Below are positions 17,531 to 27,197 of a stretch of 64,000 bases of DNA, in pieces. Each line of letters opens with the position of its first letter. Within the stretch, counting starts at the first letter, position 1. The notes under the pieces are model-generated. The model ran no database searches. It saw nothing but the letters and a program-made list of their open reading frames with translations, and was not told where the DNA came from. Source of the DNA: Bacteroidia bacterium (GTDB lineage: Bacteria; Bacteroidota; Bacteroidia; UKL13-3); contig JAKLJI010000017.1 of assembly GCA_023151275.1 (NCBI GenBank), positions 1 through 64,000 on the forward strand, given 5' to 3'. Position numbers and translations under genes: made by a program.

Positions 17531-19040
17531 AAGCGAAAACCGCTTCCACCTGCTGTTATTAATTTCTGTATTTGTTGTAGCAACGTGTGGACTTATTTAT
17601 GAACTGATTGCCGGGACAGTTGCCAGCTACCTGCTTGGCGACTCAGTTACGCAATTTTCTACCATCATTGGAACCTATTTATTCTCGATGGGTATTGGTT
17701 CCTGGCTCTCCCGTTTTTTCAAAAGCAATTTATTAAGTTGGTTCATACGCATTGAATTGCTTGTTGGATTAACCGGTGGCTTTAGCTCATCCCTTCTATT
17801 CCTGCTGTTCAATCAGGTGGAATCATTCAGGTTGGTTTTGTATGCATTAGTTGGCTTAACCGGGGTCTTTGTAGGACTTGAAATCCCTTTGCTGATGCGG
17901 ATTTTGAAGGACCGATACGAATTCAGCGATTTGGTTTCGCGTGTTTTTACCTTTGATTATATCGGCGCCCTCCTTGCCAGCTTAATATTCCCACTCGTAC
18001 TTATCCCTTACCTGGGCTTGCTCAAAACTTCATTCTTATTTGGCATTTTGAATGTATTGGTCGCTTGGCTTCTCTTTGAAAAATTCAAATCAGACGTTCA
18101 GGGTAAGCGAATCATGCAATGGATGCTTATCTTTTCAACAGCAGCACTACTTGGTGGATTTGTATTTTCGGAACGGATCATGCGAACCTCCGAAAGTCTG
18201 GCCTATGCTGACAAGGTGATTTATGCAGGCTCTTCTCCCTATCAACGCCTGGTATTAACACGAAACAATTCAGATATTAAACTCTTTTTGAATGGCAATT
18301 TGCAATTCAGCTCGGCAGATGAATACAGGTACCATGAGGCCTTGGTTCATCCTGCCTGTACTTACAGCAAGCAGTTGAATCGTGTTTTGGTTTTGGGTGG
18401 TGGAGATGGTCTGGCAGTAAGAGAATTGCTAAGGTATCCCGAAATCAAGTCCATTCAATTGGTAGATTTAGACCCCATGATGACCAAGTTATTTTCAAGC
18501 AACCCCTTGCTATTGGAGTTGAATAAGCAAGCATTGAAACACCCCAAAGTAACCATTAACAATACCGATGCCTTTACCTGGCTAAGAACTTGCAGCATCC
18601 AATTCGACCTCATCTTAATTGATTTTCCTGATCCTTCAAACTATTCCATTGGTAAGTTATATTCAACTACATTCTACAAGGAATTGAAAAGGTGTTTGAG
18701 CAAAGATGGTCTGGCAGTTATTCAATCTACTTCACCCTTTGTAGCTCCAAAATCGTTTTGGTGCATCAATCAAACCTTGAATGAAGTTGGCCTTGCTACA
18801 CAACCTTTTCACATCTATGTTCCTTCCTTTGGCGAATGGGGTTATGTATTGGCAGGTCATACTATTGGTTCAAGTCCTGTGAGACCTATCCCCACCGGCT
18901 TGCGCTTTTACACACCCGAAAGCTTTGCACAGATGTGTTGGTTTCCAACAGATATGATGGAGCGACAAACCGATGTTAACAGGTTGAACAATCAGGTTCT
19001 TGTGCATTATTTTGAAAAGGAATGGTCGGTATATAACTGA
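17523..19040 (+). CDS. Membrane-fused polyamine aminopropyltransferase (spermidine-synthase-like)
   Basis: 505 aa from ATG 17523, chosen over an upstream ATG at 17490 because it couples to the DUF350 stop. Residues about 8-225 form roughly seven transmembrane helices. Residues about 235-505 form an aminopropyltransferase domain: the Tyr-Gln/His-Glu substrate motifs (SPYQRLVL, RYHEAL), the nucleotide loop LGGGDGLA near 291-297, the ribose-binding acid in LVDLDP, and DFPDPSNYSIGKLYS. The soluble enzyme transfers aminopropyl from decarboxylated AdoMet to a polyamine; the membrane-fused form may act on a substrate at the inner membrane. It sits in the same operon as speD. Confidence 0.85.
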   Translation: MDKSENRFHLLLLISVFVVATCGLIYELIAGTVASYLLGDSVTQFSTIIGTYLFSMGIGSWLSRFFKSNLLSWFIRIELLVGLTGGFSSSLLFLLFNQVESFRLVLYALVGLTGVFVGLEIPLLMRILKDRYEFSDLVSRVFTFDYIGALLASLIFPLVLIPYLGLLKTSFLFGILNVLVAWLLFEKFKSDVQGKRIMQWMLIFSTAALLGGFVFSERIMRTSESLAYADKVIYAGSSPYQRLVLTRNNSDIKLFLNGNLQFSSADEYRYHEALVHPACTYSKQLNRVLVLGGGDGLAVRELLRYPEIKSIQLVDLDPMMTKLFSSNPLLLELNKQALKHPKVTINNTDAFTWLRTCSIQFDLILIDFPDPSNYSIGKLYSTTFYKELKRCLSKDGLAVIQSTSPFVAPKSFWCINQTLNEVGLATQPFHIYVPSFGEWGYVLAGHTIGSSPVRPIPTGLRFYTPESFAQMCWFPTDMMERQTDVNRLNNQVLVHYFEKEWSVYN

Positions 19041-20617
19041 TGAAACGACGTGACTTTTTATTGGGAACTTTTGGTCTCGGCTTATTGGCCCAAGCCTGCA
19101 AGGGAAATCACATTCCCGTTCGGTTTGAAAGCCAATCGCCAACAGCGCATAAACTGCGCCAACAGCAGCATGCAGCTCCAAGCAAATTTAGATCTTGCGA
19201 GCTCTTGGTTATTGGTGCCGGAATCGCAGGATTAGCCTGCATGAGGAAATTATCAGGCAGCACGAAAAACATCATCTGGATAGAATCTGAACAAGCCATT
19301 GGCGGAAATTCAGCTTGGAAACAAAACAGCATTGGCAAATACCCGCTGGGGGCGCATTACCTGCCTGTTCCAGACGAACGAGATGCCGAGCTGCTGCAAT
19401 TTTTAACAGAGGCCGGATGCATCACCGCATGGAAGGATGGGCTGCCGGTTTACAATGAATACCACCTCTGTCAAGACCCTGAAGAAAGGCTTTTTTACGA
19501 TGGTTATTGGCAAGAGGGTCTTGTGCCTTCTTTTGGAATTGGACCAGAAGATGCTTCAGAAATCAAACGTTTCTTTGAACAGGTGAACCACTTCAAACAA
19601 AAGAAGGGCAAGGATGGGAAAGATTGGTTTTGTTTACCCATTCGCAAGTGCTCGAACGACGAAGATGCGCGTGCACTGGATAACCTAAGCTTTGAAGCTG
19701 ATTTGCGCAACCGGGGATTCAGTTCCAAGGCCTTGTTTATGTACCTGGACTATTGTTGCAAAGATGATTATGGATGCAGACCAGATCAGTTATCAGCCTG
19801 GGCGGGTTGGCATTATTTTGCAGCACGAAAAGGAAGAAGCGCGAATGCAAGTTCAGGCGATGTTTTAACCTGGCCAGAGGGCAATGGATTCCTGGTAAAT
19901 GCCTTATTGAAACAATGCACCATTCAACCCGAAACCGGCGTGGTTGCACTTTCCATTTCAGCAGAAAACAAATCCAATAAGGTACTCATTTGGAATAGCA
20001 AAACAGCGGAATATGAATTGATAACCTGTTCGCAATTGGTATTGGCAACTCCTCAATTTGTAAATAAAAAACTGCTTCCAGCTCATGCAAACGCCTTCAG
20101 AAACTGGGATTATTCTCCCTGGATGGTTGCCAATATCAGCATGAAAAGGGTACCCGAAACAAAAGGCATGCCTTTGAGTTGGGATAATGTATGGTTGGGT
20201 AAAAAAAGCTTAGGTTATGTTAATGCAGGTCATCAATTGTTGAATCCCTTTGAATCAAAAACAATCCTCAGCCTCTACTTTCCGCTATGCGGAGATAACA
20301 GTAAGGAGAAGCGAAAACAAGCCCACTCCTACTCAGAGTCGGATTGGAAAAAATGGATAGCAGATGAACTCTCCTATGCGCACCCGGGTTGGGAAGACTA
20401 TTGCAGCGAAATTGCCATTCATTTATGGGGCCATGCCATGCCTAAACCAAGGCCCGGCTTTTTAACAGATGAGGCATTCAAACAACAGGAGCTTCTAGCA
20501 CAGCATGGTATTGTATTAGCCCATTCAGACCTAAGTGGATTATCACTTTTTGAAGAAGCCTTTCATGCAGGGAACGAAGCTGCCCATCACATTCAACAAA
20601 TTTGGAACAATGGCTAA
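19040..20617 (+). CDS. Tat-type lipoprotein FAD-dependent oxidoreductase (amine-oxidase-like)
   Basis: 525 aa. The N-terminus combines a twin-arginine motif (KRRDFLLG) with a lipobox (LAQAC, Cys 20), so a folded flavoprotein is probably exported and lipid-anchored. The FAD dinucleotide fold is at about 54-85 (LLVIGAGIAGLACM, Glu at the end of the second strand, IGGNS). The C-terminal part resembles flavin amine oxidases/NAD(P)-binding Rossmann proteins (LVLATPQFV, HLWGHAMPKP, GLSLFEEAFHAGNEAA). Given its neighbours, a polyamine or polyamine-modified compound is a reasonable but unproven substrate. Start and stop overlap the adjacent genes. Confidence 0.78.
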   Translation: MKRRDFLLGTFGLGLLAQACKGNHIPVRFESQSPTAHKLRQQQHAAPSKFRSCELLVIGAGIAGLACMRKLSGSTKNIIWIESEQAIGGNSAWKQNSIGKYPLGAHYLPVPDERDAELLQFLTEAGCITAWKDGLPVYNEYHLCQDPEERLFYDGYWQEGLVPSFGIGPEDASEIKRFFEQVNHFKQKKGKDGKDWFCLPIRKCSNDEDARALDNLSFEADLRNRGFSSKALFMYLDYCCKDDYGCRPDQLSAWAGWHYFAARKGRSANASSGDVLTWPEGNGFLVNALLKQCTIQPETGVVALSISAENKSNKVLIWNSKTAEYELITCSQLVLATPQFVNKKLLPAHANAFRNWDYSPWMVANISMKRVPETKGMPLSWDNVWLGKKSLGYVNAGHQLLNPFESKTILSLYFPLCGDNSKEKRKQAHSYSESDWKKWIADELSYAHPGWEDYCSEIAIHLWGHAMPKPRPGFLTDEAFKQQELLAQHGIVLAHSDLSGLSLFEEAFHAGNEAAHHIQQIWNNG

Positions 20618-21689
20618 GCAAGCCTGGATAAAAAACGCGAGCTACGATGGCATTCTGATTTTGGCTGCGCCATTTCTATGCCTGGCCTTGGTAATAGCCT
20701 TTCCCAACCTGTTTCAGAATACGCAGGAAACAGGAATTATTGCATGGCTAATTCTTGTTGTATTGGTTGATGTTAGCCATGTTTACAGCACCCTTTACCG
20801 AACCTATTTTGACCCGGTTAGTAAAAGTAAACAGGGTAAACTCTATCGCATTATTCCGCTTTTAAGCCTGGTTATCGGCATTCTTTTGTATGGAATTTCA
20901 TCCTCCTTATTCTGGACCCTTTTGGCTTACCTGGCTGTTTTCCATTTTATCCGACAACAGTATGGATTCATGCGCATTTACAGCCGTTATGAAACGAATA
21001 CCTCTTTCAAACGAAAACTGGATGCATGGGTGGTGTATACCCTTTGTATGTATCCCTTATTGGTTTGGCATCTAAAAGCTGACAGGCAATTCACTTGGTT
21101 TATTCAAGGTGATTTTTTTCTATTGCCAAATTTACGTTCAGCACTGCCTTTCTTTCAAGGCCTTTACCTGCTGAGCATTGGCATTTACCTGATTTCAGAA
21201 ATAAAAACAAAGCGGCTGAATATCCCTAAAAACCTGATTATGGCAGGAACCGGATTGAGTTGGTATATGGGAATTGTTTATTACAATGCCGACATCACAT
21301 TTACCCTATTTAATGTGCTGGCACATGGAATTCCTTATATGGGTTTGATTTGGATTGATGGCATCAAAAAAAGGGAAAGAAACTATTTCCAGGAAAAGAG
21401 TTTCCTAAATCGCGTATTTCAATTGAAAGGCCTTTGGATATTTATATTCTTACTGGCTTTTGCAGCCTATTTTGAAGAATACCTTTGGGATATTTTGGTC
21501 TGGGCCGAGCATCCCGAAATTTTCCCGGGTAGCGGCCATTTCCGGGTTACAAAGGATTGGCTCGGAATTATTATTCCACTCTTGTCGGTTCCGCAAATTA
21601 CCCATTATGTGCTTGATGCATTTATCTGGAAAATTCAAAGCGATACAACCGGATGGAAAGATACCACCCTCCTACAACCGGAATCCTAA
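20610..21689 (+). CDS. Polytopic membrane protein closing the polyamine operon
   Basis: 359 aa from ATG 20610, which overlaps the oxidoreductase stop (ATGGCTAA); an upstream in-frame ATG at 20535 is less likely. About nine to ten hydrophobic helices. Notable motifs are DVSHVYSTLYRTYFDP in the second or third helix and HFIRQQYGFMRIY further on: conserved His/Asp/Arg/Tyr clusters at the membrane face. No named family recognised. Last gene of the operon; 94 bp separate it from the next. Confidence 0.65.
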   Translation: MAKQAWIKNASYDGILILAAPFLCLALVIAFPNLFQNTQETGIIAWLILVVLVDVSHVYSTLYRTYFDPVSKSKQGKLYRIIPLLSLVIGILLYGISSSLFWTLLAYLAVFHFIRQQYGFMRIYSRYETNTSFKRKLDAWVVYTLCMYPLLVWHLKADRQFTWFIQGDFFLLPNLRSALPFFQGLYLLSIGIYLISEIKTKRLNIPKNLIMAGTGLSWYMGIVYYNADITFTLFNVLAHGIPYMGLIWIDGIKKRERNYFQEKSFLNRVFQLKGLWIFIFLLAFAAYFEEYLWDILVWAEHPEIFPGSGHFRVTKDWLGIIIPLLSVPQITHYVLDAFIWKIQSDTTGWKDTTLLQPES

Positions 21690-21783
21690 TGCTGCATTTG
21701 GGATATCACAATTCACATTCGGGAGATAATCCTTCTTAATCGTACCGAACTTCGGTGATTTTTGATCCATCAAATCAATCACC

Positions 21784-22749
21784 ATGAAACAACTTAGCAG
21801 CGCTGGAATTGGCTTATTGCTCGCCCTTCAATTAGGGGCGCAACAAGTACCTGCCAATTGGAAAAAAGGCGGAACTTGGTCAGGTTCTTTCTCGCTTTTT
21901 AGCGACAAATTTGAAGTTGCCGAAGGAAAGCAATCTCTCCGATTGAGTTCAAAAGGCAATGAGATTTACGGAAGTGGAACCATTGAACAGGAATTTGATG
22001 CAAAGGATTTTCGCGGTAAAACCATTCGCTTCACCGCCAAAATTAAAGGCAAGAATATCCGGAACTGGGCATCAATTTTTGTAAGTATCGACAATCAACC
22101 CAATGCCAATGATTGGTCAACCGAAGGAAATACATACAAGGAAGATGAAAAAATCATCGGGAATTCCAATTGGAGCGAATTAAGCTTGGAAAGGAAAGTT
22201 CCTGCTGATGCCAAAAAAATAAAAATCGGTTTGGTGCAAGTTGGCAGTGGAACCTGTTGGATGGACGACATGAAGCTGGAAGCCTTCGATTCTCCTGCTC
22301 CGTCAAGCAATGGACCATTGGCATTACCAAGCAATTTGAATGCTGAGGAAAGTATACATCTCGATTCCACAAAGATTTTTGGCTATCGATTAGAAGGCCA
22401 AGAGGTGGTATTCCGATTCAATCCCATGGACTATCAAGAAATCACAAGCATGTGGCAAGGAGGAACAGAGGGGATTGGCAAAATTAAAAAGATAAAAACG
22501 GTTGTTCTTGCTTCTCAATTGAATGATTGGAATCCTAAAGACAAACGCTACACCCTGCTAAAAAAAGACAAGGTTTGGGAGATTCGCATTCCCCTTCAAT
22601 ACTTTTCAATTGACCAATGCACCGAGTTTAAGTTTGTAATTAATGGTCGGTATTGGGTAGAGCCAATGAAGCAGGCTGCCAATCAAACCAAAGCCGGCGA
22701 TTGGGAATATTTAAATAACTACTTCTTCGTGTATCCGGGAAACAATTAA
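21784..22749 (+). CDS. Secreted protein with carbohydrate-binding-like domains
   Basis: 321 aa with a signal peptide (KQLSSAGIGLLLALQLGAQ). Residues about 25-165 form a jelly-roll CBM-like domain (SLRLSSKGNEIYGSGTIEQE, then CWMDDMKLEAF, a typical last strand). Residues about 215-320 resemble the glycogen-binding/CBM48 Ig-like fold (VVLASQLNDWNPKDKRYTLL, VWEIRIPL, EFKFVINGRYWVEP). No catalytic domain is present. Probably a surface or periplasmic glycan-binding protein. It ends just before a strong terminator. Confidence 0.65.
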   Translation: MKQLSSAGIGLLLALQLGAQQVPANWKKGGTWSGSFSLFSDKFEVAEGKQSLRLSSKGNEIYGSGTIEQEFDAKDFRGKTIRFTAKIKGKNIRNWASIFVSIDNQPNANDWSTEGNTYKEDEKIIGNSNWSELSLERKVPADAKKIKIGLVQVGSGTCWMDDMKLEAFDSPAPSSNGPLALPSNLNAEESIHLDSTKIFGYRLEGQEVVFRFNPMDYQEITSMWQGGTEGIGKIKKIKTVVLASQLNDWNPKDKRYTLLKKDKVWEIRIPLQYFSIDQCTEFKFVINGRYWVEPMKQAANQTKAGDWEYLNNYFFVYPGNN

Positions 22750-22768
22750 ATCAGAATTCATAAAACGA

Positions 22769-22797
22769 GAAAGCGCCCGGCTCTGCCGGGCGCTTTC
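22769..22797. terminator. Bidirectional rho-independent terminator
   Basis: Perfect 13-bp stem GAAAGCGCCCGGC / GCCGGGCGCTTTC with a 3-nt loop (TCT), placed between two converging genes. T-rich sequence follows on the plus side (CTTGTTTT) and A-rich sequence precedes it, giving T's on the minus side, so it can stop transcription from both directions. Confidence 0.9.
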
Positions 22798-22821
22798 CTT
22801 GTTTTATGCAAATTTGTTCTA

Positions 22822-24468
22822 TTAGGATTCGCTCATGAATTCGTAGCGGTAATCGGTAGGCGGTACAAAGGTTTCTTTGATGGTTCTCAAACTTACCCAA
22901 CGCAACAGGTTAATCATGGCTCCTGCTTTGTCGTTTGTTCCACTTCCTCTTGCACCACCAAAAGGCTGTTGTCCTACAACTGCGCCTGTTGGCTTATCGT
23001 TGATGTAGAAATTTCCTGCTGCATTTCTCAGCTTCCAGGTAGCCAATTCAATGGCATATCTGTCCTGAGAAATAATCGAACCTGTTAATGCATATTCTGA
23101 AGTTTCATTCACCAAATCAAGCGTCTTTTCAAACTCATCTGCCGGATACACATAAACCGTTAATACAGGCCCAAACAGCTCCTCACACATGGTGGTGTAT
23201 TTCGGATCACTGGTAACTATTACAGTAGGTTCAATAAACCAGCCCGATGATTTATCGTAATTGCCACCTGCAATAATCTCACAACGTGAATCAGCTTTGG
23301 CTGAATCAATGTAAGACGCCAATTTATCAAAGGATTTCTCATCAATTACCGCATTGATAAAATTGCTGAAATCTTCGGTTGGACCCATTTTGAACGTCTT
23401 CATGGTATCAACCATTCCTTTCTTAACTTCAGGCCACAAATTATCCGGAACGTAAACCCGCGAAGCGGCAGAGCATTTCTGACCCTGGTATTCAAAAGCA
23501 CCGCGAACAATGGCCACAACACTTTCTTGAACCAATGCCGATTTGTGCATCACTATAAAATCCTTCCCTCCGGTTTCACCAACAATACGTGGATAGGTTT
23601 TGAAGCGGTGGATATTGTTACCAATGGTTTTCCAAATATCCTGAAACACACCGGTTGACCCCGTAAAATGAATACCTGCAAAATCAGGATGCTTGAAAAT
23701 TACATCGGCAGCAACCGGACCACTTGGATAGATAAGGTTGATTACTCCGTCCGGAACTCCGGCCATTTTAAATACTTCCATCAAAACATTGGCTGAATAC
23801 ACCTGAGTATTGGATGGTTTCCAAACCACCACATTGCCCATCATGGCAGCTGAGCTTGGTAAATTACCAGCAATTGCGGTAAAGTTGAAAGGCGTAAGTG
23901 CATACACAAATCCTTCTAATGGTCTGTATTCAATGCGGTTCCAAATTCCTTTTGCAGATTGCGGCTGCTCTTGGTAAATCTGGCTCATGAAATACACATT
24001 AAAGCGCAAGAAATCGATGATTTCACAGGCCGAATCAATCTCTGCCTGAAATGCACTCTTGCTTTGTCCCAACATGGTTGCTGCATTCAGCTTGGCACGG
24101 TAAGGACCGGCAATTAACTCCGCTGCACGCAAAAAGATAGCAGCGCGCTGCTCCCAGGCAAGGGCTTCCCACTTGGGCTTTGCAGCAAGTGCCGCATCAA
24201 TAGCCATGCTTACATGCGAAGCATCACTCACATGGAAATGACCCAGCTTATGCTTATGGTCGTGTGGTGGACGTAAATCCATGGTCTTGCCACTTCTTAC
24301 TTCCTCGGCACCGATATACATGGGAATATCAAGCTCTTTGGAGCGGGCTTCCGCCAAGGCAGCTTTCAGTTCAGCACGGGCAGCTGTTCCGGGTGCATAA
24401 CCCAAAATAGGCTCGTTAACGGGTACAGGAACTTTGAAAAATCCGTTCATAATGGTTTGGTTTTGCAA
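22822..24468 (-). CDS. pruA: 1-pyrroline-5-carboxylate dehydrogenase
   Basis: 548 aa, the full length of the stand-alone P5C dehydrogenase; a second start at MNGFF (24450) is equally possible. An aldehyde dehydrogenase fold with the NAD-binding FTGSTGVF, catalytic Glu 298 in VGETGGKD and catalytic Cys 332 in YQGQKCSAASR. It oxidises glutamate semialdehyde to glutamate in proline and arginine breakdown. No proline dehydrogenase is adjacent. The upstream sequence has a near -7 element (TACCTTCG). Confidence 0.93.
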   Translation of the reverse strand: MQNQTIMNGFFKVPVPVNEPILGYAPGTAARAELKAALAEARSKELDIPMYIGAEEVRSGKTMDLRPPHDHKHKLGHFHVSDASHVSMAIDAALAAKPKWEALAWEQRAAIFLRAAELIAGPYRAKLNAATMLGQSKSAFQAEIDSACEIIDFLRFNVYFMSQIYQEQPQSAKGIWNRIEYRPLEGFVYALTPFNFTAIAGNLPSSAAMMGNVVVWKPSNTQVYSANVLMEVFKMAGVPDGVINLIYPSGPVAADVIFKHPDFAGIHFTGSTGVFQDIWKTIGNNIHRFKTYPRIVGETGGKDFIVMHKSALVQESVVAIVRGAFEYQGQKCSAASRVYVPDNLWPEVKKGMVDTMKTFKMGPTEDFSNFINAVIDEKSFDKLASYIDSAKADSRCEIIAGGNYDKSSGWFIEPTVIVTSDPKYTTMCEELFGPVLTVYVYPADEFEKTLDLVNETSEYALTGSIISQDRYAIELATWKLRNAAGNFYINDKPTGAVVGQQPFGGARGSGTNDKAGAMINLLRWVSLRTIKETFVPPTDYRYEFMSES

Positions 24469-24573
24469 ATTGTGGCCACGAAGGTAAACGATTTTTTGAT
24501 TTGCCTTGTAGCCAATGTTACATCCTTACCGAGTGCCAAAAATCAAGCCTGACACAACTAATATTCCTAAGCC

Positions 24574-26349
24574 TTAACCTGCAACCTGATGCGCAAACTG
24601 GGCATCATACAAAGACTTATACCAGGTTCCTGTAGCCAATAAATCCTGATGAGTCCCCCGTTCTACTAGCCTGCCTTTATCAAGCACAAGTATTTCATCT
24701 GCATCTTGTATGGTGCTCAAGCGGTGCGCAATAATGATGGAAGTGCGTCCCTTCATCATCACCTGAATAGCTTCCTGAATCAATTCCTCCGTTTCATGAT
24801 CGATGGAGGATGTGGCTTCATCCAATACTAAAATCTCCGGATTTCTTACCATGGCCCTCACAAACGATATCAACTGCCGCTGCCCAACCGATAAGCTGGA
24901 GCCTCTTTCATTCACTTCCTGATAATAGCCCTTGGGCAATCGTTCAATAAAAGGATGTGCTCCCAATAACTTTGCTGTTTCAATTACCTGCTCCAAACTT
25001 ATTTCAGGATGGTACAATCGGATATTGTCTAAAATGGTGCCTTTGAATAAAAACACATCCTGCAAAACAACCGCAATATGCTGCCTCAACCACACGGGAT
25101 TAAGCTCCTGCAAATTCTGGCTACCCACTTTAATTTCTCCTGATTGAAGTGGATAAAACCGACTGAGCAATTGAATTACGCTGCTTTTGCCTGCACCTGT
25201 TGCGCCAACCAAAGCCACATTATGTCCCATTTCAACCCTGAAACTTATCCCCTTCAAAACCGGCTCATTGGTCTTATAAGAAAACCAAACATCCTTAAAT
25301 TCAATACTGCCATGCAATTTACCGGAAGGGATAATCCCTTTGGGCTCAGCATCCGATTGATCATCCAGCAAATCAAAAATTCGTTTACTGGCTACCATAC
25401 CCATCTGCAAATTGTTGAAACGATCTGCTAATTGGCGAATGGGCCTGAAGAATAAATTCAGGTACATAATGAATGCTATCAATGTACCCAAACTGGTGGT
25501 ATCATCCATAACACCTCGCGCACCATACCAAACAATGAGTCCGGTTGAAATGGCCGAAAGCACTTCAACAACGGGAAAGAATACCGAATAATAAAAAACG
25601 GAACGCACATTGGCATCTCTATGTTGCTTATTTATGGATTTGAACCGACGCATTTCTTCCCCTTCCCTTCCAAATATCTGAACAATTTGCATGCCGGTTA
25701 AATGCTCTTGAACAAAGGTATTTAGGCGTGCAACCTGATTGCGAACATCTTCAAACGATGCCTTCACTTTCTCTTTAAACAAATACCCCGAATACATCAA
25801 AAGTGGTAAGGTGGCCAAACTCACCAACGAGAGCTTCCAGTCTGTGCTGAACATCAAAATCAATATCACCACAATCTGCAAGGAGTCGCCAATGATGTTA
25901 ATCAATCCTTCACTAAAAATTTCTGATGTCGTTTCAATGTCCGAGATGCTGCGGGTAACTAAAGTTCCAACCGGAGTTTTATCAAAATACCGCAATTGAA
26001 GGCTATTCAAATGCCGATAAACTTTGTTCCTTAAATCGAATAGAATTTGCTGGGCCAACTTGCTACTGATAATTGCACTCAGGTACTGAATCCAGGTATG
26101 GAAAAGAAGCACTGCAAAAATCAAAATCGACATTTTCCAAATGCCCTCCAGGTCGCCATTTGCAAGGGGATTATCAAGGGTGTATTGAACCAACCAAGGC
26201 CTTAATGGACCCAAAATTGCAATGCTTATGGTTAAGACAATCGCCCAATAAAACCTTGATTTATAAGGCGCCGCCAAACCGGCAATTCGTTTAAACAGAA
26301 GCCAATCAAACGATTGCTTTTTTGCAGAACCCTCCTTTTTTTCACCCAT
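24574..26349 (-). CDS. MsbA-like ABC exporter (fused permease/ATPase)
   Basis: 591 aa. An N-terminal six-helix exporter domain (about 25-330) is followed by the nucleotide-binding domain with Walker A GATGAGKSS, Q-loop VLQDVFLF, signature LSVGQRQL, Walker B ILVLDEATSS and switch His in IIAHRLS. All catalytic residues are intact. By family it exports lipids, peptides or drugs as a homodimer; the substrate is not readable. Separated by 105 bp from pruA, downstream on the same strand. Confidence 0.88.
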   Translation of the reverse strand: MGEKKEGSAKKQSFDWLLFKRIAGLAAPYKSRFYWAIVLTISIAILGPLRPWLVQYTLDNPLANGDLEGIWKMSILIFAVLLFHTWIQYLSAIISSKLAQQILFDLRNKVYRHLNSLQLRYFDKTPVGTLVTRSISDIETTSEIFSEGLINIIGDSLQIVVILILMFSTDWKLSLVSLATLPLLMYSGYLFKEKVKASFEDVRNQVARLNTFVQEHLTGMQIVQIFGREGEEMRRFKSINKQHRDANVRSVFYYSVFFPVVEVLSAISTGLIVWYGARGVMDDTTSLGTLIAFIMYLNLFFRPIRQLADRFNNLQMGMVASKRIFDLLDDQSDAEPKGIIPSGKLHGSIEFKDVWFSYKTNEPVLKGISFRVEMGHNVALVGATGAGKSSVIQLLSRFYPLQSGEIKVGSQNLQELNPVWLRQHIAVVLQDVFLFKGTILDNIRLYHPEISLEQVIETAKLLGAHPFIERLPKGYYQEVNERGSSLSVGQRQLISFVRAMVRNPEILVLDEATSSIDHETEELIQEAIQVMMKGRTSIIIAHRLSTIQDADEILVLDKGRLVERGTHQDLLATGTWYKSLYDAQFAHQVAG

Positions 26350-26359
26350 AATCGAACAG

Positions 26360-26367
26360 CAAAAGTA
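26360..26367 (-). promoter_or_regulatory. -7 promoter element of the ABC exporter gene
   Basis: On the minus strand TACTTTTG matches TAnnTTTG exactly and lies 10 bp upstream of the start codon, implying a very short leader. No clear -33 TTTG is visible. Confidence 0.5.
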
Positions 26368-26448
26368 GGCGCAAGGCAGCTAAAATAATAGTCAGAATCC
26401 ACCACACCTCATTTAATGCGAAGCTAAATTCAATTATCAAAAAGAGCT

Positions 26449-26790
26449 TAAACCCGGAATACGCATTTGACCAACTATTACTGCACTGCAACCTGAATAA
26501 TGCAATTGTTCAGCTATTACGTTCCAAAATGCCTGTGAAATTGCCCTTTTCTCTCCCTCAGCATACAAAAACTGGTATGCCTTACTCGCGAAATTGTCAA
26601 TTTCTTTGGCATTTTGGCCCTCATAACGCTGCTCATTTGCACCATTCAGGTTTTATGCCTGTGAAATTGACCGTAAACTCAGTTTCCCTCACTCGCCATA
26701 AAGATTCATTATGACTTGCTCGTGAAACTGCCAATTTCTTTGGCCTTTTGGCCCTCATGACGAAGTTCAAATGCGTAATCCGGGTTAAAC
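26449..26790. repeat. Dispersed intergenic repeat, copies B and C
   Basis: 26449-26484 and 26524-26543 match the reverse complement of 46-81 and 26-45 almost perfectly, and 26672-26694 matches bases 1-23 exactly. 26767-26790 is a second, inverted end (TCAAATGCG...CCGGGTT). TGCCTGTGAAATTG occurs twice (26530-26543 and 26656-26669), and TTTGGC(A/C)TTTTGGCCCTCATGA(C/G)-like blocks occur at about 26605 and 26740. The region is thus a nested, internally duplicated cluster of the family. No protein gene is supported here. Confidence 0.7.
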
Positions 26791-27145
26791 TGATTGTGGG
26801 CCAGCCTGCCGGGCTCAATCAAGATTTATTCATGAAGGAAAAGGGCTGCATAGCCCGAAGCAGGCCGGGTGTTCCGCTTGTACGCCGCTTCGCAAGCAAC
26901 TGGTGGCTGTTGGCTTTTCCAGAGAGCTTCCTGCGGTCGCTTCTGCAAAAGCACATCCACCGTGCTTGCGTGCACGGGGTACCACTCCACCCCCTCTGGC
27001 GAAGTTCGCACATGGAAAAGTTTATTTGAATCTCAAAGGAAATAAAATCCCAGTGTAAACCTCTAATAAGCAAACCCGGCTTAAACCTCTCTAAACCTTA
27101 TCAAAATGTCAACCCAAATCGCATTAACCTTAAAGTACAAACTAA
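26791..27145. other. Noncoding stretch with G+C-rich inverted repeats
   Basis: Unlike the A+T-rich surroundings, 26800-27000 is G+C-rich and contains GCCTGCCGGGCT...AGCCCG...GCAGGCCGGG complementarity (about 26811-26872) and short repeats of GCTTGCG/CGCAAGC. Frames in it are short and on opposing strands with no family likeness. It probably belongs to the same class of noncoding repeats as 42790-42840. Confidence 0.4.
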
Positions 27146-27170
27146 AAAGGAAGCCATTTAAGCCTCCTTT
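27146..27170 (-). terminator. Rho-independent terminator at the end of the island operon
   Basis: On the minus strand a 9-bp stem AAAGGAGGC / GCTTCCTTT (one G-T pair) with a 7-nt loop runs into TTTTT. It lies 27 bp after the stop of the last toxin remnant and closes the minus-strand gene run. Confidence 0.7.
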
Positions 27171-27197
27171 CAAAACCTGCTAATACGAGTATCGCAC

